64,000 nt of DNA from Coniella vitis (GCA_011317545.1 WUJK01000006.1:1612001-1676000); one strand, 5' to 3'; shown: positions 11,123-22,240, counted from the first letter of the stretch. Numbers and translations are program-made. The notes: generated by a model not told the origin, from the sequence alone.

Positions 11123-13004
11123 ATGTCAAACGAAAAGGAGCAATCCAACTCCTTACGCACCGCCTTGCCCTCGAGACCTATGTCGTCTAGGCCCGTCAGC
11201 GACCCAAGCTTGAGGGTGCGATCACCCCCGCCAGAGGAGGGAAGCCAGCATGGCAGGACCCCGAGCCCGCTCAGGCCTAAGCACGGTGCCATAATTTCGT
11301 CTCCTGGAGAGGGTATTGCCCCTCAACCCATCAGTCCTGCACCTTCTGCCTATGAGCCTCTGCCGCCAGACGCGACGGCAGATGCCACCCAAATGCCTGT
11401 TGCATCAATACCGACACAAAGTGGTCAAGTTTGCAGGTGAGGCAAGGGAGACTTCTGAACTTGTCCCCCCCCCCCCCTTCTGGACCGACTGAGCTGACAC
11501 GGTAACAGCAATTGCGGCACAAGCCGAACCCCTCTATGGCGAAGATCCCCTCAAGGTGCCACTATCTGCAACGCATGTGGTCTTTACTTCAAGGCGAGAA
11601 ATGCTGCCAGGCCAACAAATCTTAAGCGACCACCAACGACTGTGTCGAGCGTACCACCAACATTCACCGATAGGCCGTCGCCTGCAGTATCGGGTTATCA
11701 AAGTATTCCGAGCACTGCTGGGGCAAAATATGTAGCGGCAGATCAAATGTCAAACGGAACATGTCCAGGCGGCGGCCGTTGCAACGGTACAGGCGGTGCT
11801 GAAGGTTGCAGCGGATGTCCCGCGTATAATAACCGTGTAGCGAAAAGCGCCAATTTAAGCGTGCTTCAAGCACAGGGTCACAACACAGCATCAAGTGGTG
11901 GCGAGACGACCGAGCTCGGCGATGATCCTAATGCTATCGACGTGGCAGCTTCGCAAAGTCAGTGTCAGAACACCACAGTAGTAATCGCTTGTCAAAACTG
12001 CGCAACCACCATCACGCCTTTATGGAGGAGAGACGAGCAGGGCCATACCATATGCAACGCATGCGGTAAGTGACACAAAAGCGACGCCAATCGAATCGTG
12101 ACGAAAGGCTGACTAACTTACTTCAGGTCTCTATTACAAACTCCACGGTGTGCACCGACCTGTCACCATGAAGAAGTCCGTCATCAAGCGGCGAAAAAGA
12201 GTTATACCTGCCTCACAGGAAGCTGCACAAGAAGAAAGCGTCGCTCCAGAATCTGTTGGATCGAGCTCACCGCCACCCATTGCGCACAGTGAGCGCGGCT
12301 CTATGAATCCCGATGGCTCGGTCAACCTCGGTCTCCGACCGCAACAGGAACAACAGGCACTTCAACTGGTCCCAGAAAGTATTCTGCGGCAAAACAGACC
12401 GTCTCCCCCTCTACTCTCCGGCGATTTGACGCAATACTCGTCGCATTTACGACCGCACCGCGAGATACCCGATTCTCTGAGCGATGACAACAAGCTCGCG
12501 CCGATTACATCCTTTGCGGCAGCATCTGGACGACAATCTTCGCTCTCGCCGGCGTCATTCTTGGCTCCCCTGAGAAAACGATCATTCGGAGAAACAGATT
12601 ATTCAAGTTATGCCGAACCTGAGAATAACAAGCGATTGTCTTCCATCAAGTCTATTCTCAATAGCAGTGGAGCGGCGGCGCCCCTGCTGCCGTCACAGCC
12701 CCCACTGTCACTGGCGCCGACTATTCAGCAGTGCTCGCCTCATATGACGGGTGCAGAGGGGCAGATGCGTACCCCCCCGTACCTAGGCTCACCGACTGTT
12801 ACCATGGTATCAGCGATCAGTTCAGGCCCCTTCTCAGTGGCAAGCCCTATACCCGGAACTGTATACCCAGATTTGGCAAGGCGGCTCAGCGATGAGAATG
12901 ACGCTTCCAAAGCCGAGAGGCGGGCAGCGCTGCAAAGAGAAGCTGAGAGAATGAGAGAAATGCTGGCCGCAAAAGAGAAGGAGCTTGCAGAGTTGGGGGG
13001 TTGA
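11123..13004 (+). CDS. sre: Siderophore/iron-responsive GATA repressor (SRE/SreA/Fep1 family)
   Basis: Three exons: 11123-11436, 11509-12065, 12127-13004 (introns 72 and 61 nt); 582 aa. Two GATA zinc fingers, both C-X2-C-X17-C-X2-C: about residues 104-128 (CSNCGTSRTPLWRR...CNAC) and 266-290 (CQNCATTITPLWRR...CNAC), each followed by a basic tail. Between them, about residues 190-208, lies the cysteine-rich region C-X5-C-X8-C-X2-C that binds the iron/[2Fe-2S] signal in this family. A C-terminal coiled coil (about 545-582, KAERRAALQREAERMREM) is the co-repressor-binding type. By family it represses siderophore synthesis and iron-uptake genes under iron-replete conditions in the nucleus. The ATG chosen is the first in a frame open well upstream. 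Intron 1 falls inside the first finger between the first two cysteines; intron 2 falls inside the second finger right after CNAC. Confidence 0.95.
11465..11477 (+). repeat. Poly-C tract in intron 1 of the GATA factor gene
   Basis: Thirteen consecutive C bases between donor (11437) and acceptor (11508), acting as an all-C polypyrimidine region about 30 nt from the acceptor. Such runs vary in length between isolates and are prone to sequencing error. Confidence 0.8.
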
Positions 13005-14201
13005 CTCCAATGAGAAGCGCGACATGCTCAACACCTTGTTAAGTATGGTGAAGGTGGATTCCAGCTTTAAATAACTGAGGAAGTAGGAATGTATCCAGCT
13101 CAACTTTGCGCAGAGTTACTGCATGTGTTTTAGGATTTGGGACTTTTTTTTTCTTTTTGATTTCTTTGGTGTTCTTTTCTGCGATTCGTTGGTCACGGAA
13201 TGGACGGCAACGGCGTCTACGCGGGTGCGAATAATCATTTGGGCTAAGGAGTTCTTTCTCGAGTGAGAAGATGCACTGTATGGTCACTATATTATGGGGG
13301 CTTGAGCATGCAAGCCCTTGTGGCAGAGCCACGGCGTTATGACTTCTTGTCACAGTTTCAAAATTCGGCCAGGGATTTGCGGGATAGGGGAAGGGGAAGT
13401 TGCTGCTGCGGGTTTCGGTTGAATTTTTTCTTCTTGGCTAGACAAATATTTTATAGTCGAGACACGAGACCTCGTGGTCAAGGCGCGTCTCTGCAAGAAC
13501 AAAAATTTACAAGACCTCACTCCCAAGCTTGTTGCTTTATCCATTTCGTTCACTGTCCCAGGGACGCTTTTGACGCTCTGAGACGAAGACATGTAAATTT
13601 AGATCGCTGCGAGTTGCATTTCTAATTTTCGGATGTTCGTTACTATGTACTTGGCGATAGCACAAGAAATATGTACCTACGTGTGTATGGAGCACTCAAT
13701 TCCTGGGTGGCTTAGTACTCGAAGCATAGGTATCTAACAGAGCATGTTTATTTGGAATAAGACTGCCTAGAGTCCCTTCAGAAGAGTACAAGTACAATAT
13801 AGATGCAAGCGCACTGCACATCAGCCACCGTCGTTTGTATGAACCACACCATGACATTTTTACGCCCAAAAGAGGTCCCAGCAGCAGAAACCCTACCCTG
13901 CCTACACTCTTTTCGATCTTTAGCGCACGCGCTGCTACGAGTATACCCTATCAGTCTTCGCGCCAATCTTGTCCCTCACTCCTCCGTATTGATGACCGCT
14001 GAGCATTGCCCGCTCCGAGGGATAAGAGGGTCGCTTCGCTTTGTCCGCAACAACTGTTTTCCCTTAGGCGGATGCGACACCCCCGTCTGGAGTAGCTCAA
14101 TGGGCGAGAGCGAGAGCTGTATTCCCTTCAAGTCAACCATTGAAAAGGACGTAGTCCCTCTCCAAGTTCAGAGAGAATAGCAGCTTTCATTATCAGTCCT
14201 C
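13005..14201. other. Convergent intergenic stretch
   Basis: 3' flank of the GATA factor gene and 3' flank of the TVP15-like gene. AT-rich 3' UTR-like sequence with T runs (13144-13160). A plus open frame at 13800-14180 has no recognisable motif and is probably chance. No gene called. Confidence 0.55.
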
Positions 14202-14983
14202 TTATACCTGCTCAGCGCCCCAGCCAGCGTCGGCTTCCCTCATGTTCGCAGGTGGCTCGATGCTGGGAATGAACTCGAGGATCACGTAGCAGACACCGAC
14301 AAGGCCGACAATGGAGCCGGCAATGATGCGCAGGACGCCCGTGTGCAGCAGAATGGAGCCGACAAAGATGTAGAAGATGCCGCGACCGATGAAGGAGAAG
14401 AGGAAGGAGGCATAGCGTGAGACCTGCGGAGGAATCTGGAACTCGAGAAGCGCGGTTGCTGAAGAAGAGGTAAGAGCGGATTAGCGTCTCATATCTGTTG
14501 TCCGTAATAATTGAGGCGAAGAGACCGTCCGGGAAGAAGATATGGACCTACCAAGACCAAAAATGATAACGTAGGCGCCGATGATGATGGTTTGGCTGAT
14601 TGGGAGACGGCAGATCAGCTCCTCGGCTCCAAATGTACCCAATTCTTGTTTGTTTGTTCATTGTATTTTCTAGACAAACTCGAAATGTACTAAGAGTGCT
14701 TGCGCACGGCGCTGGGGAGGGTCGGACACGTACAAGGTTGTCAAGAAAAATTCACTGATACCACCAAGGACCATAATCACCGCAACCACCAGGTTGACGA
14801 TGCGACTACATCGTGGAGGAAGGAGGCAGATGTTAGCAAGCAACTTGTGTAGCGGCAGAATTCAGCGCCCAATCCTTGCGCAACGGGGCAGGAGGTTGCG
14901 AAGAGGCGTGTGGTAATTGTGCTCAAGCTCCAAACATGCGGGCCGGTTGCGACAACAACGTACAAGCTATCCGAGAAGTCCAT
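14202..14983 (-). CDS. TVP15: COPI-associated / TVP15-like Golgi membrane protein
   Basis: Four exons found by splicing on the minus strand: 14964-14983 (20 nt), 14734-14805 (72), 14552-14595 (44), 14202-14458 (257); 130 aa. All joins restore one frame: MDFSDSF-RIVNLVVAVIMVLGGISEFF-LTTFQTIIIGAYVIIFGL-ATALLEFQIPPQ. Introns use GTACGT/GTACGT/GTAGGT donors and TAG/CAG/CAG acceptors. Four hydrophobic segments (NLVVAVIMVLGGI, IIIGAYVIIFGLA, FLFSFIGRGIFYIFVGSILL, IIAGSIVGLVGVCYVILEFI) and the C-terminal tail IEPPANMREADAGWGAEQV match the fungal COPI-associated protein family that includes yeast Tvp15. Location by family: late Golgi vesicles. The exons are so short that simple open-frame searches miss the gene. 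Length fits the family (about 130-145 aa). Confidence 0.9.
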
Positions 14984-15791
14984 CGTGAGGCAAGGTGTGC
15001 TTCGCAGCAGGAGCAGAAGGGCTATGGATGGGTTTCTAATGGATGTCGAAAAGGAGTGCGTTCTAGTTGACGTGGTATGTCTTGATTAACTTTGTGAAAC
15101 AGTATCTGACGAAGTTCGCAAAGACCGAAGGGTTCAAGGAAGGTCGAGTTAGGGTGTCGAAGGAAGGCGTGGAAGGCGTGGAAGGCTGTCAGTGCGGATT
15201 ACAGCATGTACGTGCGCGCGTCAGGTCGCAACTTGCCTGTCGCAGCTGACAGCCCCTTTGTCCCAGTTTGGAGCTTGAGAGCCCTAACCCTAAGTACCAG
15301 TATCACTTATTCCCAGAATATCTACCTTGCCAACTTGCGTACCGCTTGAAAGGCACCAGGCTGTATAGTGCCAATATCGTCGCTACTATTCCATAAAGTT
15401 GGTTTCCAGTATATATTTGGTCATTGAAGACTGACTGGCACAACCATGGTTGAAATGATCCCAACACTAGTATGGAACTGAGCGAATCTTAAATGCCAAA
15501 GATTCGCAATGGCCCGAAAGCATGTGCAGTAGAGTCGATGCTGCAGAACGTTGCTTTGCTTCTTTGCCATCCTTGATTGACGTTTAAAGCACTTATTAAG
15601 CGTTGGGTCTAGAATGCAAACATTGCAGTATTGACTTAAACATAAAGCCAGTTAAGACAAAATCGACCCTTTCTCAGCACAAATTGGCGTTACAGGAAGT
15701 GAGTGGGTGGCTTTCGTCCACTTATTGGCATACTTTCATCTCAGAATAAATAAATAACACCACATTGCTCGAAATAGTCAGGTCATATGGC
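14984..15791. other. Upstream region of the TVP15-like gene
   Basis: No gene. Contains GGAAGGCGT triplicate repeat (about 15163-15186), a CCCTAACCCTAA telobox-like word at 15282-15293 about 300 bp upstream of the TVP15-like start, and AT-richer DNA toward the oxygenase 3' end. Confidence 0.5.
15282..15293. promoter_or_regulatory. Telobox-like element
   Basis: CCCTAACCCTAA, two units of the vertebrate/fungal telomere repeat complement, in the promoter region of the TVP15-like gene. Such words occur in promoters of fungal and plant housekeeping genes; a role here is unproven. Confidence 0.4.
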
Positions 15792-16993
15792 TCAACACTC
15801 CTGAGAGGCGTTGTTGGTTTCCTGAGGAGCAAGACGCTTGCTCCTTTGTTCAAACCTGAGCCGACACCACTGTGACAAACAGCAAATATCAGAAAAGCAC
15901 GTATGGACAAATCAAACATGAGTAGACTCACCTCTCCGCACGTAATAGGCTCATACTTGGCCGGATTACTCTCACTCGTACAGCTTGGGAGCACAGCACA
16001 CTCTTCGTTGAAATTAAAGCCAAAAAAGAACGGCATTGAGTACCGATCGATGGTGGCGTAGTTGAAGACACGGTGCACCGTCGACTGGAAGCGATCATTC
16101 GACAAACGCATCAGAAAGTCCCCAATATTCACCACAAACGTGCCCTCCACCGGCGGCACCTTGATCCACTGACCCTCCTTCGTCAAAACCTGCAATCCAC
16201 CCACCGAGTCCTGCCACAGTAGGGTAAAGCACTGCAGATCCGTGTGCGCGCCCAGCCCGACATCAATGTTGGCTCGTGGAGCATCCACCGGTGCTTCGTT
16301 CTTGGGATAATAATTGAGCACGCCGTCTGCACCGGGAAAGGTGACGATGCCATCAAAGAACGTCTCCTCCTGGTCCAGAGCCAGCGCAAAGATGCGCATC
16401 AGCTTCCGCGCAAGCGTCAGGCACGCCTGCCAATACGCAATGAGGTCCACCTTGAAGTCGACCAAGTGCGCTGTGCCGTTCCACACAAAGTCCTCGCCAC
16501 GAATCCACGGCCAGATGTCATCGGGGACAGTATCCTTGGGCTCAGGGTCATACTGTGGCTCATAGCGCCACATAAAACCCTCCCGGAAATCCCGGGTTTC
16601 GGTGGGTGATATGTTGGATCCGTGCTTCTCGACCCAGCCGTTGAAGAATTTGCTTTTCGCGTTCGAAACCCGTCGTTTTTGATCATCTGACTGGGCGAAA
16701 AAGGCCCGTGACTGCGCCAGGGCAGCTTCGATGGTGCTGGTAGATATCCCGTGATTTTGTATGTAGAAGAAGCCAGTCGTCTCGGCGGCTTGCCGGACCG
16801 TGCTTGCAAGCGCCTCTCTGGCTTGAAAATCTCCATGGATCCCAGATATGTCAATGACGGGGACTTCGAACGCTTCACAGTCCCTCGGAGGCGTCATGAG
16901 TACGTCCCTGAAGACGGGGCCGTACGCTGACCTGAGTTCTAATTTGTATGTCTCTGACGACTCCGTTGAAGTCGCGCCCGCAGCCGCCGCCAT
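15792..16993 (-). CDS. 2-oxoglutarate/Fe(II)-dependent dioxygenase (isopenicillin N synthase-like)
   Basis: Two exons, 15932-16993 and 15792-15869, with a 62-nt intron (GTGAGT...TCACAG), phase 0; 379 aa. The start is the ATG at 16993 (MAAAAGATS); a longer open frame upstream only has TTG. N-terminal DIOX_N domain (FEVPVIDISGI ... TGFFYIQNHGI, about 45-80). The jelly-roll core carries the iron ligands H and D of the HTD motif in GLGAHTDLQ (about 249-251), the distal H in STVHRV (about 304) and the 2-oxoglutarate-binding R in RYSMPFFFGF (about 318). The spliced C-terminus continues CGEWCRLRFEQRSKRL. Cytosolic enzyme; many relatives act in secondary metabolism or on flavonoid- or gibberellin-like substrates, but no biosynthetic genes flank it here, so the substrate is unknown. 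Confidence 0.9.
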
Positions 16994-17479
16994 GGTCTGG
17001 TATTTGACATTCAAAGTAAAAATGTCGACAGTCTATGCACCCAAAAAGACCGCGGCTGAGCTGCTTGCGCCAGGTATCTTCAGATGACAGCGGAATGATC
17101 GATATGAACTTGATGTGGGGAGCGAGAAAGGCACCAGGGCGGAGCATTTGGTTCGGCATATGTTGCCATGCGCATCTGGCTAGGATCGCTTATCTGGGAT
17201 TCCATTGCGGGCCGTCCCATAGTGCACAAATACAACCTTGTTCCTGAGATCTACGAGACAAACATGGCAAATCCAAAATGCAACACATACCGTTAAACAA
17301 TTACTTGTGTGCTAAGAGCTTGCCATGTACATTCGCTAAAGACAATGATGAAACCGCTAAATCAGATATCCCCTATTTCCACTCTGGACAATCCCCCTTC
17401 ATGAAAATTTCCATTCTATTGTCCATTTCACAAATTCGTGATCAGAGACCGTCGCTCTTATTCAACGACCATTAAATAT
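16994..17479. other. Intergenic stretch upstream of the oxygenase
   Basis: About 490 bp, AT-rich, no coding signal; holds the oxygenase promoter and the 3' flank of the CPS gene. Confidence 0.5.
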
Positions 17480-19047
17480 TCAAGCAGCCCTCGCGTTCAG
17501 GGGAGTGACCTCGCTATGCGTTCAATGTCAGTAACGCACATAGGCGCAGTGGCTTGGACTTTTGACTTACACTCCAACACGCTCCTTGGACAGAAGCTCA
17601 AGGAGAAGTCCAGAGGGGCGGTTGTCCTTGTACACCTTCTGGCTATCCTTGAACATCTTCACGCTCTGCAGGTACCGGTCAAAGAGGTAAGAGCTGTCCA
17701 TTGGGCCACCCTTGGCCTCGGGGTGGAACTGCGTGGAGAAGATCGGGCGAGTCTTGTGCATCATTCCTATTTAAAGCAAGTTAGCGTACGCTCACACGAC
17801 TGAAGCGGAGCATTAGAGCCTTACCCTCGTTGCTACCATCGTTCAAGTTGACAAAGTACTCCTGGAAGTCAGGGTGCAATGTGCGCGCATCAACAGCGTA
17901 ACCGTGGTTCTGGCTGGTGATGTGACACTGGCCAGTCGTCAAGTCCAGGGCGGGAATGTTGTGAGCACGGTTACCGTACTTCATCTTGATGGTGCTAGCA
18001 CCAGTAGCCAGGGCCAGCAGCTGGTGACCCAAGCAGATGCCCATGATGGGGACAGACGAAGTCTCCATAAGACGGGCAAGGTTATAAATAGTGTCCTGGC
18101 AGTGGGTAGGGTCACCTGGACCGTTGGAGATGAAGACACCGTCCACTTCTCCAGCAACCTTGTGGACTGGGTAGTTGTAAGGCAGCACTGTGACTGTCGC
18201 ACCTCGGCTAACCAAGCTTCGCAGGATGTTCTCCTTGACACCACAGTCGATCAGAGCGATGTGGAACGTGGAGTTGGGAGCCGAGACAACAAAAGGTGCC
18301 TTGGTGCTGACCCTCTTGACCAGGTTGATTTGGCCAGGATCGATGAAACTCTCGTCTTCATCGGCATCGTACTCGTCACCAATGGAGATCCGGGCCAGGG
18401 AGGAACCTTGCTCACGCAGGTGCGTAACGATAGCACGCGTGTCAACGCCAGAGATGGCGGGCACTCCTTCCTTGGCACACCACTCGCCCAAGCTCTCCAC
18501 AGCCGTCCAGTGGCTGTATTTCTTTGCCACATCTGACACAACAATTCCAGCACACTGAATCTGGGGAGATTCGAAGTACTTCAAAAGGTTGTACTCATCG
18601 CGGATGTTGGAGGGCACGCCATAGTTGCCAATGAGTGGTTGGGTGAAGACCAAGATCTGGCCGCGGTAAGAAGGGTCGGTCATGGACTCGGGGTAGCCAA
18701 CAAGCGAAGTGGTGAACACAGCTTCGCCAGAAATGTTAGAGTTGGCACCGAAGGCAGTACCATGGAAGACGGGACCATCCTGTCCAGGAAGTCAGTACGG
18801 AGTGGTAAACAGAAGGCCAGGCTATGCAAAGGCTTCATACCCGAATGGTAAAAGTAGCATCGAGGCCGTCGACGGGAGCAGTAGCCCGGGAGGATCGCGC
18901 AACGGGCATCTCTCTGCCCTTGCTGCCGGCGAGAGCCTGCTTGCTTGCAAACCGAGCCTGGCCGACAAAGGGGCGGGCCCGAAGGGCCATGCCTGCGGCG
19001 CCGGTGGCCGAGGACTTACTGGCGGCGGTGAAGACGCGCGAGAACAT
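17480..19047 (-). CDS. arg-2: Carbamoyl-phosphate synthase, arginine-specific small (glutaminase) subunit
   Basis: Exons 18841-19047, 17825-18779, 17571-17766 and probably 17480-17513; 463 aa in the four-exon model. The glutaminase hydrolyses glutamine and passes ammonia to the large subunit to make carbamoyl phosphate for arginine, in mitochondria: the N-terminus (MFSRVFTAASKSS...ARPFVGQARFAS) is an Arg/Ala-rich presequence. The class I amidotransferase site is intact: SNGPGDP, nucleophile Cys in GICLGHQ (about 318), and His/Glu in FHPEA (about 402/404). The 3' end is uncertain: the TAA at 17567-17569 lies inside a perfect GTAAGTC donor. Reading through gives 453 aa ending RVGV; splicing to CGCATAG|C at 17513 gives RVGV-EVTPLNARAA. 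A leader uORF (next entry) identifies this as the arginine-regulated gene. Confidence 0.95.
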
Positions 19048-19105
19048 GACGATTTCGGTATTTAGGGGTTCGATAAATTAGATCAGCAGGGTGGTGGATG
19101 GCTTT

Positions 19106-19422
19106 TCAGGCTGCGAGAGACCTCCAGAGGTGGTCTAGAAAACGAGCGAGTCAGCAAGGCGCGGTAGCCCGACGAGGCGGCCGAGTCAACGAACCTGAGA
19201 GATAGTCCTGTACGAAGCACCAGGTTAGCCGATTAAGCTTCTTAGAAGAATGAGATATAGTTTTTCGAGGCCTCGATCCATCGCTAGCAGATTCCGCAGC
19301 TCGCTGAAGCTGCGCAGGACGTGCGCAAAGCGAATGCTAGCCCAGCCTTGGATGTAAAAGCCTCCTTGAGGTGGGCATGGTAGACTTACTTGGGAGGTGA
19401 ACTCTGACGGGCGCCCGTTCAT
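19106..19422 (-). CDS. Arginine attenuator peptide (AAP) uORF of the CPS small-subunit gene
   Basis: A 24-codon upstream open reading frame split over three exons: 19390-19422 (33 nt, MNGRPSEFTSQ), 19195-19207 (13 nt, DYLS plus one base) and 19106-19134 (29 nt, completing D then HLWRSLAA and TGA). Introns are 182 nt (GTAAGT...GTACAG) and 60 nt (GTTCGT...TTCTAG). The spliced peptide differs from the Neurospora AAP at only three positions (7, 21, 23) and keeps Asp12 and Trp19; Asp12 is essential for arrest in Neurospora. In the presence of arginine the nascent peptide stalls the ribosome at the uORF stop and lowers translation of the enzyme. The uORF stop is 58 nt before the main ATG. Presence of all 24 codons in order makes chance very unlikely. 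Confidence 0.95.
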
Positions 19423-21205
19423 AAGGGCTGATTGTCTGCGGATAACAGGGGATTTAGGATAGGATATGAAGCATTGACGAATGCGGTGGATGTGGAGGGA
19501 AACTGATGAAACTGGTTGGCGTCTGTTGGGGTTGATCTGCTCGGATGTGTGTAGAAGGAGGATGAGAAGTTTGGCAAAGCAGGGAGGAACAGAAATCGCG
19601 AGGAAACTTGAGGTACTAATCAGCAAAGCGACACAAGAGTCACGACAGGCTAGGTTCCGTATCGGCTACAAATTGGGGGACTTCCAATTGGGCGCTGTGA
19701 ATTTTTTTTCCCGCCTTACCGGTTTTCGCGCACTGGCTAAACTGGGTAGTGCTAAAAAGCAAGCATGGCGGGGCACATCAAGCCTGCTCCAGTGGCAGTT
19801 GAGTGGCTTCCGGGGCTCAAAGCCCCACCATGTCCCTGAAATCGGTACCTATCGATCTCATTGTGCGGAGCCACTTTGCCCCTCTAACTCCGACATCGAA
19901 CGCTTATCGCTCAGCTATTATGGCATCGTTGCGTGCATTTACACAAGAGCACGGGCTTATCATCAATGTACTATCTTAACTACGTACTATGTATACACAA
20001 AGAGTACTTAGGTATTTGGATAGAGTGGCGGGAAAGCGAGCGTGCGCTCTTTGACTCAACCCACCAATAAACAATGATAATTTTCACACTCAGTCATTAA
20101 CGAGCCGAGCATAGTGGGCACTATCCTTCCGGCCTGACTTGCGATGCTCTGTGTTAAAGGGTGGGTTCAACAAGTTTTGTATGAACAGCAAATTAAATCA
20201 GCAATGGCCAAACTGCGAGTGTTGAAGCCAATAGTGTGGTACTTGCACTGCATATCAATTCTGCTTGGCTTTGAAGCATTATCGACACAATTGACACATC
20301 AAAGTACGATGTTCAACTTGAAAATTCGAGCAACAGCTATGTTAATCACTTATCAACTATAAAACACCCATCTTCCTGCCCGCAGAAACGTACAAGTGCC
20401 ATTGACTGCGACAGATTCAGTTACTCACAAAATCCAATAAGCTCAAGTATTGAGTGTAATTTTGTCTCCAGCCAACAGTCGACCGATTGCAAGGCTAAAT
20501 ATTTCTTGCACTGAGCGTGAAACGTTATCTATCGAGGATGAATAACCACTAGCTCGGTCACCTTATCACCTGATCGTTCATGCTAGACGGACCCGCGTCG
20601 TAATGTGTTCATGTAGTATTAAAACTCAGGACACATCACAGGAAGAGACTCACAGCTGGTAGTCAAATAAGACCCTATGCAGAGGGCATAATACAATCTC
20701 ACTCAAGACTCAAAGATCCTAGTCAAGTCGTCAAGATGTACATGGGAAAAGCTTGACCGCGGATATTCAAAACGTCTGATTAAATCTCGAAGCCTATTAC
20801 AGTGCTAACCGGTTCATTATACTACAAGATCTGCGACGAACAAATGAACAAGTCATTTTCTTTTAAGGCAGCCACTTTATATTGCTTCGAAGACGTTTTG
20901 GTACCGCTCGCAAGGCTACCCAGACACAGCAAGCACATCCTGCTTAGCAGTATCAGCAGCGGGGTAGCATTACCACAGGCTCGATAAAGCAACCATGATG
21001 AATGTGGCACGTTCACCTTCTTAGCATAATCAGGGGTCTGCCTGGCCCTCCTCGCTAAAAAGCACCCTCGCACAGCTTATACAGTAATCTTGATTGCAAT
21101 CGTGGAATTGGGAACAGGTTGTACATTGCCAACTGCACTCGTCTCTGGTCTTCACAATGCGTCCGTGCTCGGGTCACTGCTTTGTACATGAGTCTCCTGG
21201 TCTGC
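19423..21205. other. Promoter of the CPS gene, then gene-free AT-rich DNA
   Basis: The part next to 19422 must hold the arginine gene's promoter and transcript start. From about 20,030 to 21,200 the sequence is AT-rich, with frequent stops in all frames and no recognisable coding remnants. TACTATGTATAC near 19987 belongs to the palindrome family. Nothing else supported. Confidence 0.5.
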
Positions 21206-22240
21206 TTAGATGGCGCCCAATTCCTTGAGCTTCGCCACCAAACCATCAACATCTTCAACCTTGCCGCCACCCTGCCTTGGTGCCGGTTCTATGGTATGGT
21301 TAGCATCATCCTTTTAGTCACAGCCAGCCTGGAAATGCTGGAGGGGGAATTCTCCATGCCAACGTACCAGTAACCTTCAACACCTTCAATCTCCTCTGAT
21401 TCTCAATGCCAAAGTCTGCAAGCGTCTTCTTTTCCAGTGGCTTCTTCTTAGCCTTCATGATGTTGGGCAAGCTCGCGTACCGCGGCTCGTTCAGACGCAA
21501 ATCTGTCGTAACAATCATTGGCAGCTTGCCCTTGACCGTCTCCACGCCGCCATCCACCTCCCTCGTCACGCTAACACTGTCTGCCTCGCCAAATTCAACC
21601 TTACTTGCCTGCGTCGCCTGGCTCCAGCCCAACAACCCTGCAAGCATCTGACCTGTCTGCCCCGCATCATCATCAATACTTTGCTTGCCCAGGATCACGA
21701 AATTACTCTTCTCCTTCTCGACCGCCTGCTTAAGCAGCTTGGCAACCGTCAATGGCTCGAGGTCCTCGCCCTCCTTGACGTCGACGTGGATCGCTCGGTC
21801 AGCGCCCATCGCCATGGCCGTGCGCAGCACGTCCGCCGTCTTGGCCGGGCCCGCGCTAATCACGCAAATATCCTCGACGCCGCCGGGCGCCGTCTTCTTT
21901 TCACGGATGCGCACCGATTCTTCGACCGAGAGCTCGTCAAAAGGGTTCATGCTGTGCTTGACGCCGGCTGTCTCGACGCCTGTTTGGGCCTTGTTCACGC
22001 GGGGTTTGACCTAGATGGTGGGCGCGAATCAAGAGTTAATTTTTGTCTTTTATTGTATTCCTTTTCAAGTCATGGCAGACGTAGGATTGCACGGAAGAAA
22101 GCAAACAGCAGAAGTTCGGTCCAGTGGCCGATTTCTGCCACCCCTTCTTCTTCTTTCTCTTCTGAGGGTAGACTACGTTGAGGACTAACCGCATAGTCAA
22201 TCACCCGCTTAACAGGCACGAGTATTCGCAACGCAGACAT
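21206..22240 (-). CDS. ETFB: Electron transfer flavoprotein beta subunit
   Basis: Three exons: 22190-22240 (MSALRILVPVKRVIDYA), 21368-22010, 21206-21288; introns 179 and 79 nt; 258 aa, the normal family length. First donor is GTTAGT, second GTACGT; acceptors CTAG and CATAG. The ETF alpha/beta fold is complete: N-terminal LVPVKRVIDYAVKPRVN, NPFDELSVEESVRIRE, adenine-nucleotide region ILGKQSIDDDAGQTGQMLAGLLGW, and the beta-subunit signature VTTDLRLNEPRYASLPNIMKAKKKP. The C-terminus is KVEDVDGLVAKLKELGAI. By family it pairs with ETF-alpha in the mitochondrial matrix, taking electrons from acyl-CoA and amino-acid dehydrogenases to ETF-ubiquinone oxidoreductase. No long presequence is present, as usual for ETF-beta. 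Nothing unusual. Confidence 0.95.

Noticed and set aside
13800..14180. 125-codon plus-strand gene
   Set aside because: Mixed composition, no motif, and it lies in the 3' flank between two convergent genes.
17874..18536. 220-codon plus-strand frame
   Set aside because: Antisense shadow of the CPS small subunit exon 2.
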